64,000 nucleotides of DNA, taken from DASYPQ01 sp036006425. GTDB taxonomy: Bacteria > Planctomycetota > UBA1135 > GCA-002686595. The notes beneath the pieces were generated by a model, which ran no database searches, was not told the origin of the DNA, and saw only the letters and a list, made by a program, of their open reading frames with translations. The position numbers were made by a program, and so were the translations under genes. Of this stretch, positions 26,211-35,730 are shown piece by piece. The stretch covers positions 124,001-188,000 of the forward strand of contig DASYPQ010000023.1 of assembly GCA_036006425.1 (NCBI GenBank), read 5' to 3'. The first letter of the stretch is position 1; the number at the start of each line of letters is the position of its first letter.

Positions 26211-27176
26211 TCAGGCCTGGGAGCGGGGACCGGAGGTCCGGTTCCCCTCGCGCAAACGGTTCTCGAACATCTTTTCGAAGCCGACCGGAGCCGGCCGGCG
26301 GGGCGGCTTCAGGCGCCGCGATCGGCGTTGAAACCAATAGATTAGCAGGCGTGCGGCTCCGATGGCGAGGGCCATGCCCGCGAGCGCCGTGGCGCCGTGG
26401 TCCCGGAGGACGCCGCCGACGTTGCGCTTGGGCCGTTCGACCGCCCGCATCGACTTCGCCAGCAGGTAGGGGGCCACGCGGTCCTCCTTCTGGCCGACCG
26501 CGGCGTACCGGATCGTCCGGTAGAAAATCCCCTGGACGTCGACCGGGTCGCTCTGGAGGGCGACCGCGGGCGGCTCCTCGAGCATGTCGATCACGACGCC
26601 CTCCGACCCGTCCCCGTCGGTCAGGATCACGCGGTAGACGTCCTGCGCGGCGAAGACCGGGCTCCGCAGGCGCTCCGCCCACCGGTGGGCGATGACGCCG
26701 CGCGTCCACACGAACTGCCCGCGCCAGGCGTCGGGATCGTTCGTGGCCGCGGTCCAGTCGAGCTTCTGCGTCGCGAGCTTTTCGACCTGGTCGGCCGGGT
26801 ACGTCGACAGGGTCTGCAGGAGCTTCCGGTAGCCCTCGGTCTCGGCGAAGCCCTCGCCGTTGTGCGAGTCGACGAGCGCGCCCTCGAAGAGCGTCGAGAG
26901 GCGGACGGAGCGGGCCATCGGATCGACGTCCGCGGGCGGTGCGTCCGCGCGCGCCGCGGCGGGGGCCGGAGCCGGCGCCTGGGCGCTGGTGATCTTCTTC
27001 CCTCCGATGGACGCGGCGTAGAAGACCATGAGCACGACGACCACGAGTCCGCCGGCGAGCCAGATGAAGCGCACGAACTCGGGCGAGCGGTGGAACGGCT
27101 CGGGCGACGTCTGGCCGTCGAACGGCCGGCGGCGCGGCTCTTCCGAGGGCGGCCTGGGCTCCGAGGGGGTGGTCAT
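26211..27176 (-). CDS. Two-TM envelope protein of unknown function
   Basis: This 321-residue protein has a Pro-rich cytoplasmic N-terminus, TM1 at about 36-57 (FIWLAGGLVVVVLMVFYAA), a periplasmic domain of about 190 residues, and TM2 near 262-283 followed by a basic tail. The middle part (WRGQFVWTRGVI... VYRVILTDGDGSEGVVIDML) reads like a beta-barrel OB-type domain, which is an inference. It lies between the ExbD genes and the zinc-ribbon gene and is likely co-transcribed. I do not recognise the family. Confidence 0.65.
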   Translation of the reverse strand: MTTPSEPRPPSEEPRRRPFDGQTSPEPFHRSPEFVRFIWLAGGLVVVVLMVFYAASIGGKKITSAQAPAPAPAAARADAPPADVDPMARSVRLSTLFEGALVDSHNGEGFAETEGYRKLLQTLSTYPADQVEKLATQKLDWTAATNDPDAWRGQFVWTRGVIAHRWAERLRSPVFAAQDVYRVILTDGDGSEGVVIDMLEEPPAVALQSDPVDVQGIFYRTIRYAAVGQKEDRVAPYLLAKSMRAVERPKRNVGGVLRDHGATALAGMALAIGAARLLIYWFQRRSRRLKPPRRPAPVGFEKMFENRLREGNRTSGPRSQA

Positions 27177-27299
27177 GGTCCGAGCAGGATTATCCCGCAG
27201 GCGGGCGCGGGCAACACGGCGGGTAGCGATCTCCCGCCCGAAAGGCCCCGGGAAGCCACCGAATGGCCCCCGGCGGGGCCCTTGGGGGCCGGGAAGCCG

Positions 27300-27749
27300 C
27301 TACTTTTCCGCGGCGCCGAGCGCGAACTCGATGTTGTCGATCTGCAGCGCCTTGCAGATGTTGACGATGTCGATGACGTCCTTCCACGGGACGCGTGCGT
27401 CGCCGTCGATGATCACGGGCGCTTCCGGCCTGTTCTTGAGCACGAAGTCGTCGTGCGCGCTCTTGATCAGCGTCTGGAGCTCGCCGTCGTCCTCGACGAC
27501 GCGCGTCCCGAACTGGCGGCGCGTCTTCTGCTTGTCGACGTCCCAGAAGAGTGCGACGCGCGTCTCCTGGATCTCCGCCGGCGTGCCGCCCGCGCCCTTG
27601 TCCTTCGGCAGCCACGAGTCGAACTTCCCTTCGAGCTGCTTGAACTTCATCGAGCACATGAAGAACACGCACAGGCAGAAGATCACGTCCACCATGGGCA
27701 CGACGTTGATCGCCACCGGGTTGTCTGCTGCATCTCCGCCACCAGCCAT
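27300..27749 (-). CDS. exbD: ExbD/TolR-family protein (third copy)
   Basis: This is a 149-residue inner-membrane protein with one N-terminal TM helix (about 12-34) and a periplasmic domain. D21 in NVVPMVDVIFCL is the proton-carrying Asp of ExbD/TolR. It is nearly identical to the second copy over the first 50 residues and diverges later, so it is a tandem duplicate. ExbD works with ExbB to couple the proton motive force to an outer-membrane partner. The gap to the upstream copy is 30 bases. Confidence 0.9.
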   Translation of the reverse strand: MAGGGDAADNPVAINVVPMVDVIFCLCVFFMCSMKFKQLEGKFDSWLPKDKGAGGTPAEIQETRVALFWDVDKQKTRRQFGTRVVEDDGELQTLIKSAHDDFVLKNRPEAPVIIDGDARVPWKDVIDIVNICKALQIDNIEFALGAAEK

Positions 27750-27779
27750 GTCAGTCTCTCCTCGGTTCTTCTCTTCGGC

Positions 27780-28226
27780 TCAGTTCGGTTTGCCCAGGGC
27801 GAATTCGATGTGCTCCATCTCGAGCTTCTTGCAGATGTTCAGGACGCCGACGACGTCCTTCCACGGGACGCGCCCGTCGGCGTCGAGGACCACCGGAGCA
27901 TCCGCGCGGTTCTTCGCGGAGAAGTCGTCGCGCGCGCCGCGGAGGAGCGACTCGAGCTCGCCGTCGTCGTCCGCGATGCGCGAGCCGAACTGCCGCCGCA
28001 CCACTCCGTGCGTCGCGTCCCAGTAGAGCGCGATCCGGATCTCGGCCGGCTCGCGGACCTGCTCGCCGAAGCCCTTGTCCTTCGGGAGCCAGGCGTCGAA
28101 CTTCCCCTCGACCTGCTTGAACTTCATGGAGCACATGAAGAACACGCACAGGCAGAAGATGACGTCGACCATCGGGACGACGTTGATCGCCACCGGGTTC
28201 TCGCTCGAGTCTCCGCCGCCTGCCAT
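27780..28226 (-). CDS. exbD: ExbD/TolR-family protein (second copy)
   Basis: This 148-residue protein has the same plan as its downstream neighbour: MAGGGDSSENPVAIN start, one TM helix, and the proton-carrying D21 in VVPMVDVIF. The periplasmic domain ends with PWKDVVGVLNICKKLEMEHIEFALG. The Met-Lys-Phe-Lys-Gln stretch after the helix is shared with copy three only, not with copy one. Two or three different ExbD subunits may therefore mix in one ExbB pentamer or serve two partners. Confidence 0.9.
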   Translation of the reverse strand: MAGGGDSSENPVAINVVPMVDVIFCLCVFFMCSMKFKQVEGKFDAWLPKDKGFGEQVREPAEIRIALYWDATHGVVRRQFGSRIADDDGELESLLRGARDDFSAKNRADAPVVLDADGRVPWKDVVGVLNICKKLEMEHIEFALGKPN

Positions 28227-28254
28227 GGTCGTCCTCCGCGCCCGCTCGCGAGCG

Positions 28255-28794
28255 CTACTTCTTCTCCGCCGCGGGTTTCGCGGCCGCGACCTCGACCTTG
28301 TAGATCCCGACCGTGCCGCAGAGCTCGATCACCTTCTGGACGTCCCCGTACGGGGCGCCGCTGTCCGCGCGGATCAGGATGCGTAGCGCGGAAAGGAGCT
28401 TCTTCGCCTTCGGATCGGGCACCGTCTCCATGTGGAGCTGCGCCTCGATCTGGAGCTGGTCCTTGATCGTGTCCTTGGTGTAGTCGTGGCCGCGGATCGC
28501 CCACTTCCAGTGGTTCACGTCGCGGCAGATGCCGCCGTTGGCGTAGACCGCGCAGTCCGTGCCCTTCTCCGTGACGTGGTGGATGTTGATCGTGGTCGTC
28601 GACTCGCCTTCGGTCCCTTCCTTCTTGTCTTCCTTCACCTGGCTCGCCTGCGGGAGGATGACTTCCTCGAGCTGACGCGCGCTCATGTCCGCGCTCAGCA
28701 TGAAGAAGAGCAGGAGCAGGAACATGATGTCGATCATCGGGATCAGGTTCGGGGAGATGCTCTCCTCGGCCTGTGCCTTGACTCGTTTGTGCAT
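28255..28794 (-). CDS. exbD: ExbD/TolR-family protein (first copy, long)
   Basis: This 179-residue ExbD-type protein has a basic cytoplasmic N-terminus, a TM helix at about 17-36 and the key D22 in NLIPMIDIMFLLLLFFML. The periplasmic part is longer than in the other two copies (an inserted region with two Cys, at about residues 81 and 89). It ends with PYGDVQKVIELCGTVGIYKVEVA, the usual ExbD fold end. It lies directly after exbB with a 52-base gap, so it is probably the principal partner. Confidence 0.9.
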   Translation of the reverse strand: MHKRVKAQAEESISPNLIPMIDIMFLLLLFFMLSADMSARQLEEVILPQASQVKEDKKEGTEGESTTTINIHHVTEKGTDCAVYANGGICRDVNHWKWAIRGHDYTKDTIKDQLQIEAQLHMETVPDPKAKKLLSALRILIRADSGAPYGDVQKVIELCGTVGIYKVEVAAAKPAAEKK

Positions 28795-28846
28795 GGCGTG
28801 CTCCGGGCTCTGGTGCTAGTGCGTTCGACGACCGCGAGGGACGGAA

Positions 28847-29563
28847 TCAGGGCCCTTTTTCGACGGCCGCGAGGTGCTTCAGGAGGTCGACGGCTTGCAG
28901 GTTCATCGACAGGGTCATCTTCGTGACCTTGTTCTTGAACACGAAGAACGCCGTCAGGAACACGATGCCGATGAAGAGGCCCATCGTCGTGTTCACGAGC
29001 GACTCGTACACGCCCCGCGCCAGGTCGCCCGGCGTCGGCGCCTTCAAGTGCTCGATGACCTGGAAGGAGCTGATCATGCCCGTCACCGTTCCGAGCAGAC
29101 CGAGGAGCGGTCCGACGTTCCCGATGAGGGAGAGGTAGGAGATCTTGGCCTGCAGCTTGAACGTCTCTTCGTTCGCGGCGGCTTCGAGGCCCTGGATCAT
29201 CTCTTCGTAGCCGGCGTGGCGCATGCGCAGGGCCGAGCTCACGAGGTTCGAGATGTAGCCGCCTTCCTGGTCGCAGAGCTCGATCGCTTCGTCGTACTGC
29301 TCCTCGTCGATCAGGGCCTGGAGGTCCTGGATGAGGGGCGCCGGCGCGAGCTTCTCGCGGCGCAGGTTGACGATGTGCTCGATCACGAGCGCCGTCCCGA
29401 TCATCGAGCACAGCACCATGAGGTAGCCGACCGCGCCGGTCGCCTCGAAGAGCTGCAGGAGGGATTTCTTCTGGATCTCCGGCTCCTGCGCCATGGCCAT
29501 GCCTGCCATGAGAACCACGGCCAGGACGGCCATCAGGGCGAACTTCTTGCGGGAAGCGTTCAT
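28847..29563 (-). CDS. exbB: ExbB/TolQ/MotA-family proton channel
   Basis: This is the pentameric inner-membrane proton channel subunit that, with ExbD, powers a TonB- or TolA-like partner. The protein has 238 residues. An N-terminal signal-like helix (MAVLAVVLMAGMAMAQ) precedes three TM helices: about 44-65, about 150-175 and about 190-215. GPLLGLLGTVTGMISSF and LVNTTMGLFIGIV carry the conserved Thr positions that line the channel. A long open frame upstream is a shadow; the ATG at 29563 (MNASRKKFALM) fits. Confidence 0.93.
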   Translation of the reverse strand: MNASRKKFALMAVLAVVLMAGMAMAQEPEIQKKSLLQLFEATGAVGYLMVLCSMIGTALVIEHIVNLRREKLAPAPLIQDLQALIDEEQYDEAIELCDQEGGYISNLVSSALRMRHAGYEEMIQGLEAAANEETFKLQAKISYLSLIGNVGPLLGLLGTVTGMISSFQVIEHLKAPTPGDLARGVYESLVNTTMGLFIGIVFLTAFFVFKNKVTKMTLSMNLQAVDLLKHLAAVEKGP

Positions 29564-29652
29564 CGTCGTCTTCTCTGGAACTTTCTGGGTTGGGTGGGGG
29601 ATTTCGGTGGGGATCTCGAGAGAACGCGGAAGGGGTGGAGGAGTCCGAACGC

Positions 29653-30753
29653 TCAGCCGTTCGGGAACTCCTTCTTGAACTGCTGGTCGCGCTCGTTGGC
29701 CCGATCGAGGTACAGCTTCTTGCGCTCCGCGTTCTTCTCGACCTGGCTGATGAAGCGGAACACCTCGGCGGAGCCTTTCATCGAGCGCTTGTACTCGGTC
29801 TGCGGATCGCCGGAGAGCGGCGCGTACTGGACGACGCCGCGCAGGTAGCAGAAGAGCGCGTCCATGAGCTTGTCGGCGTCGTTCTGGTGCGCGCGCGCGT
29901 CCTCGACGTAGAGGTCGGCGAGCCCGTTCCACGCGCCGGCGAGCACGGTGTTCGGGGCGTCTTCCTTGGTGAGAGCCTGGAACGCGGTCTGCGCGTCGGT
30001 CTTCTTGTTCAGCGCGACCATGCAACGGGCTTCGCCGAGGCGCGCCTGCTGCGCGATCCCCTGCGAGACGCCTGCGGCCTTCGCGACGACGCCGTACGCG
30101 GCCTGCGCCTCGGGATACTTCTTCTGCTCCTCGAAGAGCTTGCCCTTGAGCACGTTGACGGCCGAATTGAAGCTCGTTTCGACGCCCGCGGTCGTCGCCG
30201 CGGCGGAGAGATCGTCGAGCGCCTTGCCGGCGGCCGCGACGTCCTTCTTGGCGATGTTGCAGGCGACGAGGCCTTCGCCGACTTCCATGAGCCAGCGCGT
30301 CTTCGGGAAGTCCGCGACGAGCTTCTTGTACGCGTCGATCGCTTTGTCGAACTCGCCGCCGCGCTGGAAGATCGTCGCGACGTAGTACTCGGTGTTCTGC
30401 TTGAGGACGGCGCGCAGCTTCGCGTCGCCGAGGAGCTCCTCGAACTTCGGGAGCGCGTCGGCGAACTTGCCGTTGTCGTAGGCGTCCTTCGCGCTCTGGA
30501 ACTCGGCGGAGCCCGAGTACGTGACCCCGTTCGGAGCGACTTCCTTCCACTCGACCGTGCGCGCGGCGCCCTTGCTCGGGTTGAAGGTGATCCCGCCGTA
30601 GTCCTCGGCCTTGATCAGGCCGGTCTCGGTCTTGCCGTCCTTGAACTGGATCGAGTCCTTCTCCTGCGCCGAGGCGGTCGCGACGAAGAGAGATGCCGTC
30701 GCGACGAGGGCGAGGGCCCGGCGAGCGCCGGTCGTGCGTGCTGTTCCGAACAT
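29653..30753 (-). CDS. Exported TPR protein (366 residues)
   Basis: This protein has a signal peptide at 1-29 (ending ATASA) and then a short beta segment (IQFKDGKTETGLIKAEDYGGI) that resembles the start of other planctomycete TPR proteins. TPR-like helical pairs fill the rest (for example DAYDNGKFADALPKFEELL and GEFDKAIDAYKKLVADFPKTRWL). Periplasmic TPR proteins such as CpoB/YbgF work with Tol-type machines, so a matching role with the ExbB/ExbD downstream is a reasonable inference. The ATG at 30753 has AGGAT nearby. Confidence 0.78.
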   Translation of the reverse strand: MFGTARTTGARRALALVATASLFVATASAQEKDSIQFKDGKTETGLIKAEDYGGITFNPSKGAARTVEWKEVAPNGVTYSGSAEFQSAKDAYDNGKFADALPKFEELLGDAKLRAVLKQNTEYYVATIFQRGGEFDKAIDAYKKLVADFPKTRWLMEVGEGLVACNIAKKDVAAAGKALDDLSAAATTAGVETSFNSAVNVLKGKLFEEQKKYPEAQAAYGVVAKAAGVSQGIAQQARLGEARCMVALNKKTDAQTAFQALTKEDAPNTVLAGAWNGLADLYVEDARAHQNDADKLMDALFCYLRGVVQYAPLSGDPQTEYKRSMKGSAEVFRFISQVEKNAERKKLYLDRANERDQQFKKEFPNG

Positions 30754-30773
30754 TGCGAGGATCCTATCTCTGC

Positions 30774-33737
30774 TCACTTCGGGTTCTTCGGGGACTGCGG
30801 CGCAGCCGGCGCGACCGGCGCGCGCGGAGCCTGCTGGTTCAGGACCTTCTTGCCGAGGTCGTCCTTCACCTTCTTGAACTCGGTCTGCAGGCCAGCGGGC
30901 GCGCCGAGCTCGGCGTTGTTCCGCTCGATGTCGCGCATGAGGAGCCCGGCGTCCTGGTACTTGCCCTGGCTCATCAAGTTCTGGATCTGGTGGAGCTTCG
31001 CGTGCCAGTAGACCTTCGTCGTCGCCCCGCCCGGGTCGCGGACGAGGTTGTCGAAGCACGCGCTCGCGCGCAGGTACATCTCGGCGTCCTGGCTCTTCGC
31101 CGCGGTCTCCTGCGCGGAGACGCCCCACTCGAGGTAGGCGAGGAAGAGCTCGGGCTTCTGCTTGATCAGCGAGCCGTTGAACTTCGGCGGGTTCGAGACC
31201 GAGTCGATGATCGGCTCGGAGTCGAACAGGCGCCCGTACTCGGCGGCGGCCTCCGGGAATTCGCCGAGGAAGCCGAGGCAGCGGCCGAGCTTGATCTGGT
31301 TCGTGTAGTTGGGGGAGAGCTGGAGCGCCGCGCGGTAGAGCTTCACCGCCTCGCGCCACATGTCGGGCTCGCGCGTCTGGCTGCCTTGCCAGCCGACGAA
31401 GCTGTCCCAGGTCTCGGGCACCCCGTTGAAGTGGAGGCCGATCGCGAAGAGGCGGTTCGCGGTCTCCTCGAGCGCCGACGCGCGCGTCGACGGGAGCTTC
31501 GAGAGCGCGCGACCGCTCATCGCGTAGTACGACGCCGCGCGCTTGAGCTCGACGTCGCTCTCCTTCGTCTTGTTCGCCTTGAGGAGCTCGCCCGCGCGCC
31601 GGTCGATCGCGCGCGCGATCTGTCCAGCCGCCCCGCCGATCGCCCGCGATTCGGGGTTCTTCTTCATCAAGGAGTCGAGCAGCGCGATCGCTTCGTCGAG
31701 CTTCCCCTGCTTCTCGAGCCCCGAGATCCGCAGGCTCCATGCGGTGGCGAGCTTGTCCTCGTCGCTGCCGTAGCGTTCGTCGACGTCCTTCAACGCTTCG
31801 AGGACGTCGGCCGGGCGGTTCACGCAGTCGAGGAGGTAGAGCTGCGCGAGCGACACGCGCGCCTGGAAGCCCGAGCCCTCGATGCGCGCCTGCGCCTCGA
31901 GGTCCATCGTGCCCTTCAGGGCCGCGTCGAGGTCGGCCTTCGCCTTCTTGATCAGCGTCTCGGCCTGCTTCACGAACTGGTCGGCTTCGCTGTCCTTCTT
32001 CTCGAGGCAGAGCTTGCGCGCCTGGAAGAAGTAGCAGTTGCCCGCGCGGAACTGGGCCTCGAGGTAGCTCGCGGCGCTCGGCTGGACCTTCTGGTACTCC
32101 GCGGCGGCCTCGAGGAACTTGCCTTCGCGCTCGAGCGCCTTCGCGCCTTCGAGCTGTGCGAAGGCGGCGAGCGGGCTGTTCGGGTAGACGGTCGCGAGTG
32201 TCTTCGCGCGGTCGTCGCCGCGCTTCTTGAACCAGGGACGCTTGTCCTCCGAGTTCATCTTCAGGTACACGGCCATGCCCTGGTACACGGCCTGCGACGC
32301 CTTGTCGGCCTTCGGCCAGCTCTCCGCGGCGGTGTCGAACGCGAGCGCGGCTTCGTAGCTCCAGCCCGGTCCGCGCTGCAGGAAGATGTTCCCGATGAGG
32401 AGGTAGGCCTCGCAGCCGACGTTCGCCTCGGTCGGCTTCCCGCGCGCGAGCGTGACGGCCTGGCGGGCGATCTGCATCGCGCGCGCCTCGTCGCCGCGCG
32501 ACGCGAGCTGCGCCGCGATCTTGAGCATCGAGCTGGCGTCGAGGTCCCCGCCGCCGCCGCCGTTCAGGATCTTCGCCTGGATCTCCTTGCCCTTCGCGCC
32601 CCATTTCCCGCGCTCGTCCATGTCGACGAGCTTCTGCGCGCTGTCGCCCGCCGTCTTCGCGTCGCCTGAAGCGAGCTCGGCTTCGGCCTGCGCGGCGAGC
32701 ACCGCGAGCCCGCTGTGGCCCTGGTAGGGCTCGGGCAGCGTCGCGAAGTACTTCTTCGACGACGCGATCGCGCCGGGATAGTCCTTGATCTCCGTCTGGT
32801 AGAGGACCTTCTGGAGGACGGCGTCGGAGATCACGTCCGTGATCTCGGGGGCGACCTCGTAGACGCCCTTCGCGTTCGGGTTCGCCACGACGGCGGCGAG
32901 GCCGATCGCCTCTTCGAACGCGCCGAGCGCGTCGTCCTTGCGCTCGAGATCCTTCGCCGCGAGGCCTTCGAGGATCAGGCCCTGGTAGTAGAGGATGTTG
33001 TCCGAGTAATCGAGGCCGAACTGCTGGAAGGCGTCGATGCACTTCTCGAGCAGGTCCTTCTTCTTCCATTCGCCGGCCGGGTACAGGAGCGAGTGGTAGT
33101 AGTACGTGCGCGGGAGGTTGTAGCGCAGGCTCGTGTAGAGCCGCTCCGCGGTCGGGCTCGAGTGGTCCTCGGCGAGCTCGTCGATCTTCGCCTTGATCGT
33201 GTCCTCGGCTTGCGTGTAGGCCTTCTCGCCCTCCTGCTTCAGCTGCGCGACGGCCTGGACGTCGGACGTCGACTGGATCGCGACCGTGATCGACTCGCCG
33301 AGCGCGCGGTACACGTCGGGCAGCGACTCGGCCGTGTCCGTCGCTTCCTTCGTGTTCGCGTACTGGTGGACGAAGTCTTCCTTCTCGTCGAGGACCGCCT
33401 TGATCAGGTCCTTGCGCTTGAGGACGTCCCTCTCCTTGAGCGCGATGTCGAAGCGCAGGTCGAGGTGCAGCCCCTTCACGCCGACGGCGGCTTCGGGCGA
33501 GATCTTGCCGCCCTTCTCGATCGTCTTGCACAAGGACTCGGCGAGATCGGTCCAGCCTCCGCGGTAGAGGGCGCGCGCGAAGGCCGCGTCGTCCTTCCCG
33601 AGCACCGCCTCGCTCTGCGCGCGTGCGCTCCCCGAGAGCACCGCTGCGGAGACGACGAAAGCCAGCACCGCCGACGCGCGGATCCGACCTCTGGAAGAGG
33701 GGTCACGGAACGAGCGGGCGGGCAGGCGCAATCGCAT
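30774..33737 (-). CDS. Large exported TPR protein (987 residues)
   Basis: This protein has a signal peptide at about 1-40 with a basic start (MRLRLPARSF) and a helix ending GSARA. The rest is almost wholly alpha-helical with TPR repeats, and it ends PVAPAAPQSPKNPK. It is 20 bases upstream of the smaller TPR gene and starts 70 bases after the alpha/alpha-barrel gene. The ATG at 33737 is preceded by GGAG nine bases away; a longer frame to 33836 overlaps the preceding gene and is rejected. Its likely place is the periplasm, as a scaffold for the same machine. Confidence 0.78.
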   Translation of the reverse strand: MRLRLPARSFRDPSSRGRIRASAVLAFVVSAAVLSGSARAQSEAVLGKDDAAFARALYRGGWTDLAESLCKTIEKGGKISPEAAVGVKGLHLDLRFDIALKERDVLKRKDLIKAVLDEKEDFVHQYANTKEATDTAESLPDVYRALGESITVAIQSTSDVQAVAQLKQEGEKAYTQAEDTIKAKIDELAEDHSSPTAERLYTSLRYNLPRTYYYHSLLYPAGEWKKKDLLEKCIDAFQQFGLDYSDNILYYQGLILEGLAAKDLERKDDALGAFEEAIGLAAVVANPNAKGVYEVAPEITDVISDAVLQKVLYQTEIKDYPGAIASSKKYFATLPEPYQGHSGLAVLAAQAEAELASGDAKTAGDSAQKLVDMDERGKWGAKGKEIQAKILNGGGGGDLDASSMLKIAAQLASRGDEARAMQIARQAVTLARGKPTEANVGCEAYLLIGNIFLQRGPGWSYEAALAFDTAAESWPKADKASQAVYQGMAVYLKMNSEDKRPWFKKRGDDRAKTLATVYPNSPLAAFAQLEGAKALEREGKFLEAAAEYQKVQPSAASYLEAQFRAGNCYFFQARKLCLEKKDSEADQFVKQAETLIKKAKADLDAALKGTMDLEAQARIEGSGFQARVSLAQLYLLDCVNRPADVLEALKDVDERYGSDEDKLATAWSLRISGLEKQGKLDEAIALLDSLMKKNPESRAIGGAAGQIARAIDRRAGELLKANKTKESDVELKRAASYYAMSGRALSKLPSTRASALEETANRLFAIGLHFNGVPETWDSFVGWQGSQTREPDMWREAVKLYRAALQLSPNYTNQIKLGRCLGFLGEFPEAAAEYGRLFDSEPIIDSVSNPPKFNGSLIKQKPELFLAYLEWGVSAQETAAKSQDAEMYLRASACFDNLVRDPGGATTKVYWHAKLHQIQNLMSQGKYQDAGLLMRDIERNNAELGAPAGLQTEFKKVKDDLGKKVLNQQAPRAPVAPAAPQSPKNPK

Positions 33738-33807
33738 GCAAGGAGTCTCCGGAGATGGGGGCCAGGTCGTCTTGGAGTCGTCGGTCGCGTGGGGGGGATC
33801 GCGGCCG

Positions 33808-35478
33808 CTAGTTGCGCTTCGAGCCTCCGAAGGCATTCTCGTAACGATAGTAGACTTCGAGCGTCAGGACGTTGAGCGCGGTGTTGTACAGCGGACCGCA
33901 GCCGGAGTAGTTGCCCCAGCGGTCGCTGATGATCCATCCGCCGTTCGAGCAGGCCTTTTCCGTGTGGTCCTGCAGCGAGATCACCGCGTCGACCATCGCC
34001 TTGTTCCACGGGTTCCAGTACTTCCCGCTCTTCTTCGGGCTGTCCGGCCCGTCGAGCTGGTTCAGCGCGAGACTCGCGTAGTACCAGTAGTAGTAGTCGA
34101 GCGACTCGTGGTTCTTCGACACGGTCGGCAGGTCCTGGACGATGCGCTTCGCCGCGAGATCGAGGAACGGATCGTCGGCGTTGTGCGTCGCGAAGATGCG
34201 CAGGCACGTGCCGAGCGCCGACATCGTCGTCGGGTGGTACGTGAACTGGCTGTCGAAGGGCCCGCTGACCGTAGCGCCCGCGGACTTGGCGTCGACGTAG
34301 CCGACGAGGCCGTTGTCCGCCGTCACGAACTTGCAGAAGTCCATCGCGCCCTGCATCGACTCCTGCTTCACCTGCAGGCCGGAGAGCTGCGCCGACTTGA
34401 GCGCCATGACGCACCACGTCGTCACCGACGTGTCCGACATGTAGAGCTGCTGCTTGTAGTCGGGATCGCCGGTGCCCGAGTGGCTCTCCTCGATCTCCTT
34501 GCGCGACTCGTAGCGCCAGCCCCAGAAGCCCGCGCCCGACGGATTCGGGCGCTGCGCGTCCTGGATCAGGTTGATGCCCTTCTGCGCGGGGTCCTTCCAG
34601 TAGCGATTCTGCGTGAGGCCGAACGCCTCGGTCATCGCCATGGTCGCGAGAGCCTCGTTGTACATGAACGGCCGGTTCGGGGTGAACGAGCCGTCCTGGT
34701 TCTGGCGCTTGCGCAGCCACTCGAGGCCGCGCTTCACGACGTCGCCGATCTTGTGGCGCTTCGCCATGACCGTGTCGACGATGTCCTGCTTGCTCTCGTG
34801 GCTGAAGCCGGCGCCTAGGAAGCACAGGAGCGCGAGGCCGGTGATGCCCTCGTCGAAGTTGTTGTTCGTCGTGAGCTTCGGGTCGAAGCACGGCGCTTCC
34901 GGGATGCAGCGCGACTTCAGCGACGCGGCGCTCCAGGAGCCGTCCGGGTTCTGGTGGCGGACGAGCCAGCGCAGACCGTCGAGCACCGCCTTCTCCGTGC
35001 CCTGCGTCGCTCCGCCGGCGCGGCCCTTGCGCGGGCCCGAGCCCAGCTTGCGGGAGCCGAAGGGGGAGGGCTTGCCCGTCCCGTAGTGGCCGCCTTCGCC
35101 GACGCCGATCGCCGTGCCGCCGGTCGATCCGCCGGTCGGCAGGTTGTCGAGGGCGCTCGGGTCGCCGCGGTCGAGGTGGAGGTCCTCGGGCTGCGACTCG
35201 GTCGTCGGGATGTAGACGTCCTCCTGGAAGCTGACGAGCTCCGCCTCCTCGTTCTTCGGGATCGCCTTGCGGTCGATCACCTCGGGCGGCTGGACGAGCT
35301 CCTCGACCTCGTCGCGGGGCTTCGAGACCGAGATCTGGGTGCTCTGCTCTTCCTTCTTCTGCTTCTCGTGCTTCACGTACCAGACAGCCGCTCCGGCGAT
35401 CAGGATCGCGTGGATGGCGATGGCCATGAACACCCAGGGCGCGTTCCGCGCCAGAGTCATCGGGTTGAAGCTCTTCAT
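33808..35478 (-). CDS. TonB-like anchored alpha/alpha-barrel (prenyltransferase/squalene-cyclase-fold) protein A
   Basis: This 556-residue protein has a TonB-like N-terminus: one TM helix at about 15-34 containing His23 (WVFMAIAIHAILIAG), then an acid/Pro stretch (EELVQPPEVIDR) and a Gly-rich linker to about 155. Residues 160-545 form an alpha/alpha toroid with QW-type repeats (LVRHQNPDGSWS, RKRQNQDGSF) as in squalene cyclases and prenyltransferase beta subunits. The cyclase acid motif DxDD is not intact (NADD). The toroid should lie in the periplasm. The TM His matches the essential TonB His20, so ExbB/ExbD coupling is likely but inferred. Confidence 0.85.
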   Translation of the reverse strand: MKSFNPMTLARNAPWVFMAIAIHAILIAGAAVWYVKHEKQKKEEQSTQISVSKPRDEVEELVQPPEVIDRKAIPKNEEAELVSFQEDVYIPTTESQPEDLHLDRGDPSALDNLPTGGSTGGTAIGVGEGGHYGTGKPSPFGSRKLGSGPRKGRAGGATQGTEKAVLDGLRWLVRHQNPDGSWSAASLKSRCIPEAPCFDPKLTTNNNFDEGITGLALLCFLGAGFSHESKQDIVDTVMAKRHKIGDVVKRGLEWLRKRQNQDGSFTPNRPFMYNEALATMAMTEAFGLTQNRYWKDPAQKGINLIQDAQRPNPSGAGFWGWRYESRKEIEESHSGTGDPDYKQQLYMSDTSVTTWCVMALKSAQLSGLQVKQESMQGAMDFCKFVTADNGLVGYVDAKSAGATVSGPFDSQFTYHPTTMSALGTCLRIFATHNADDPFLDLAAKRIVQDLPTVSKNHESLDYYYWYYASLALNQLDGPDSPKKSGKYWNPWNKAMVDAVISLQDHTEKACSNGGWIISDRWGNYSGCGPLYNTALNVLTLEVYYRYENAFGGSKRN

Positions 35479-35730
35479 GAAGATGCGCCTTCCGGTTCAG
35501 GTTGCCGCGGGCTGGCCGTGGGCCGCCCCAGGGCAGGATCGAGGTCGCGAACTAGGCTGGAGGGGGCGGCCATCCGAGGCGCGACGCCGTCGCACCTACC
35601 TGAATGGGGTGGGGATGTTACCCGATTTTGACTCCACCGCAACGCCAAGTGGAGGCGTTCAGGCGGGCAGGGCGGCGCGCTCGGCGTGAACCTCATGGTT
35701 CCCCGGAGCCGGGTGCGGAAGGACCGTCCG

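Noticed and set aside
29653..33531. A 1292-residue minus-strand frame that joins the small TPR gene to a long N-terminal part.
   Set aside because: The N-terminal part is the out-of-frame shadow of the 987-residue TPR gene. The signal peptide of the small gene starts at 30753 with its own ribosome site.
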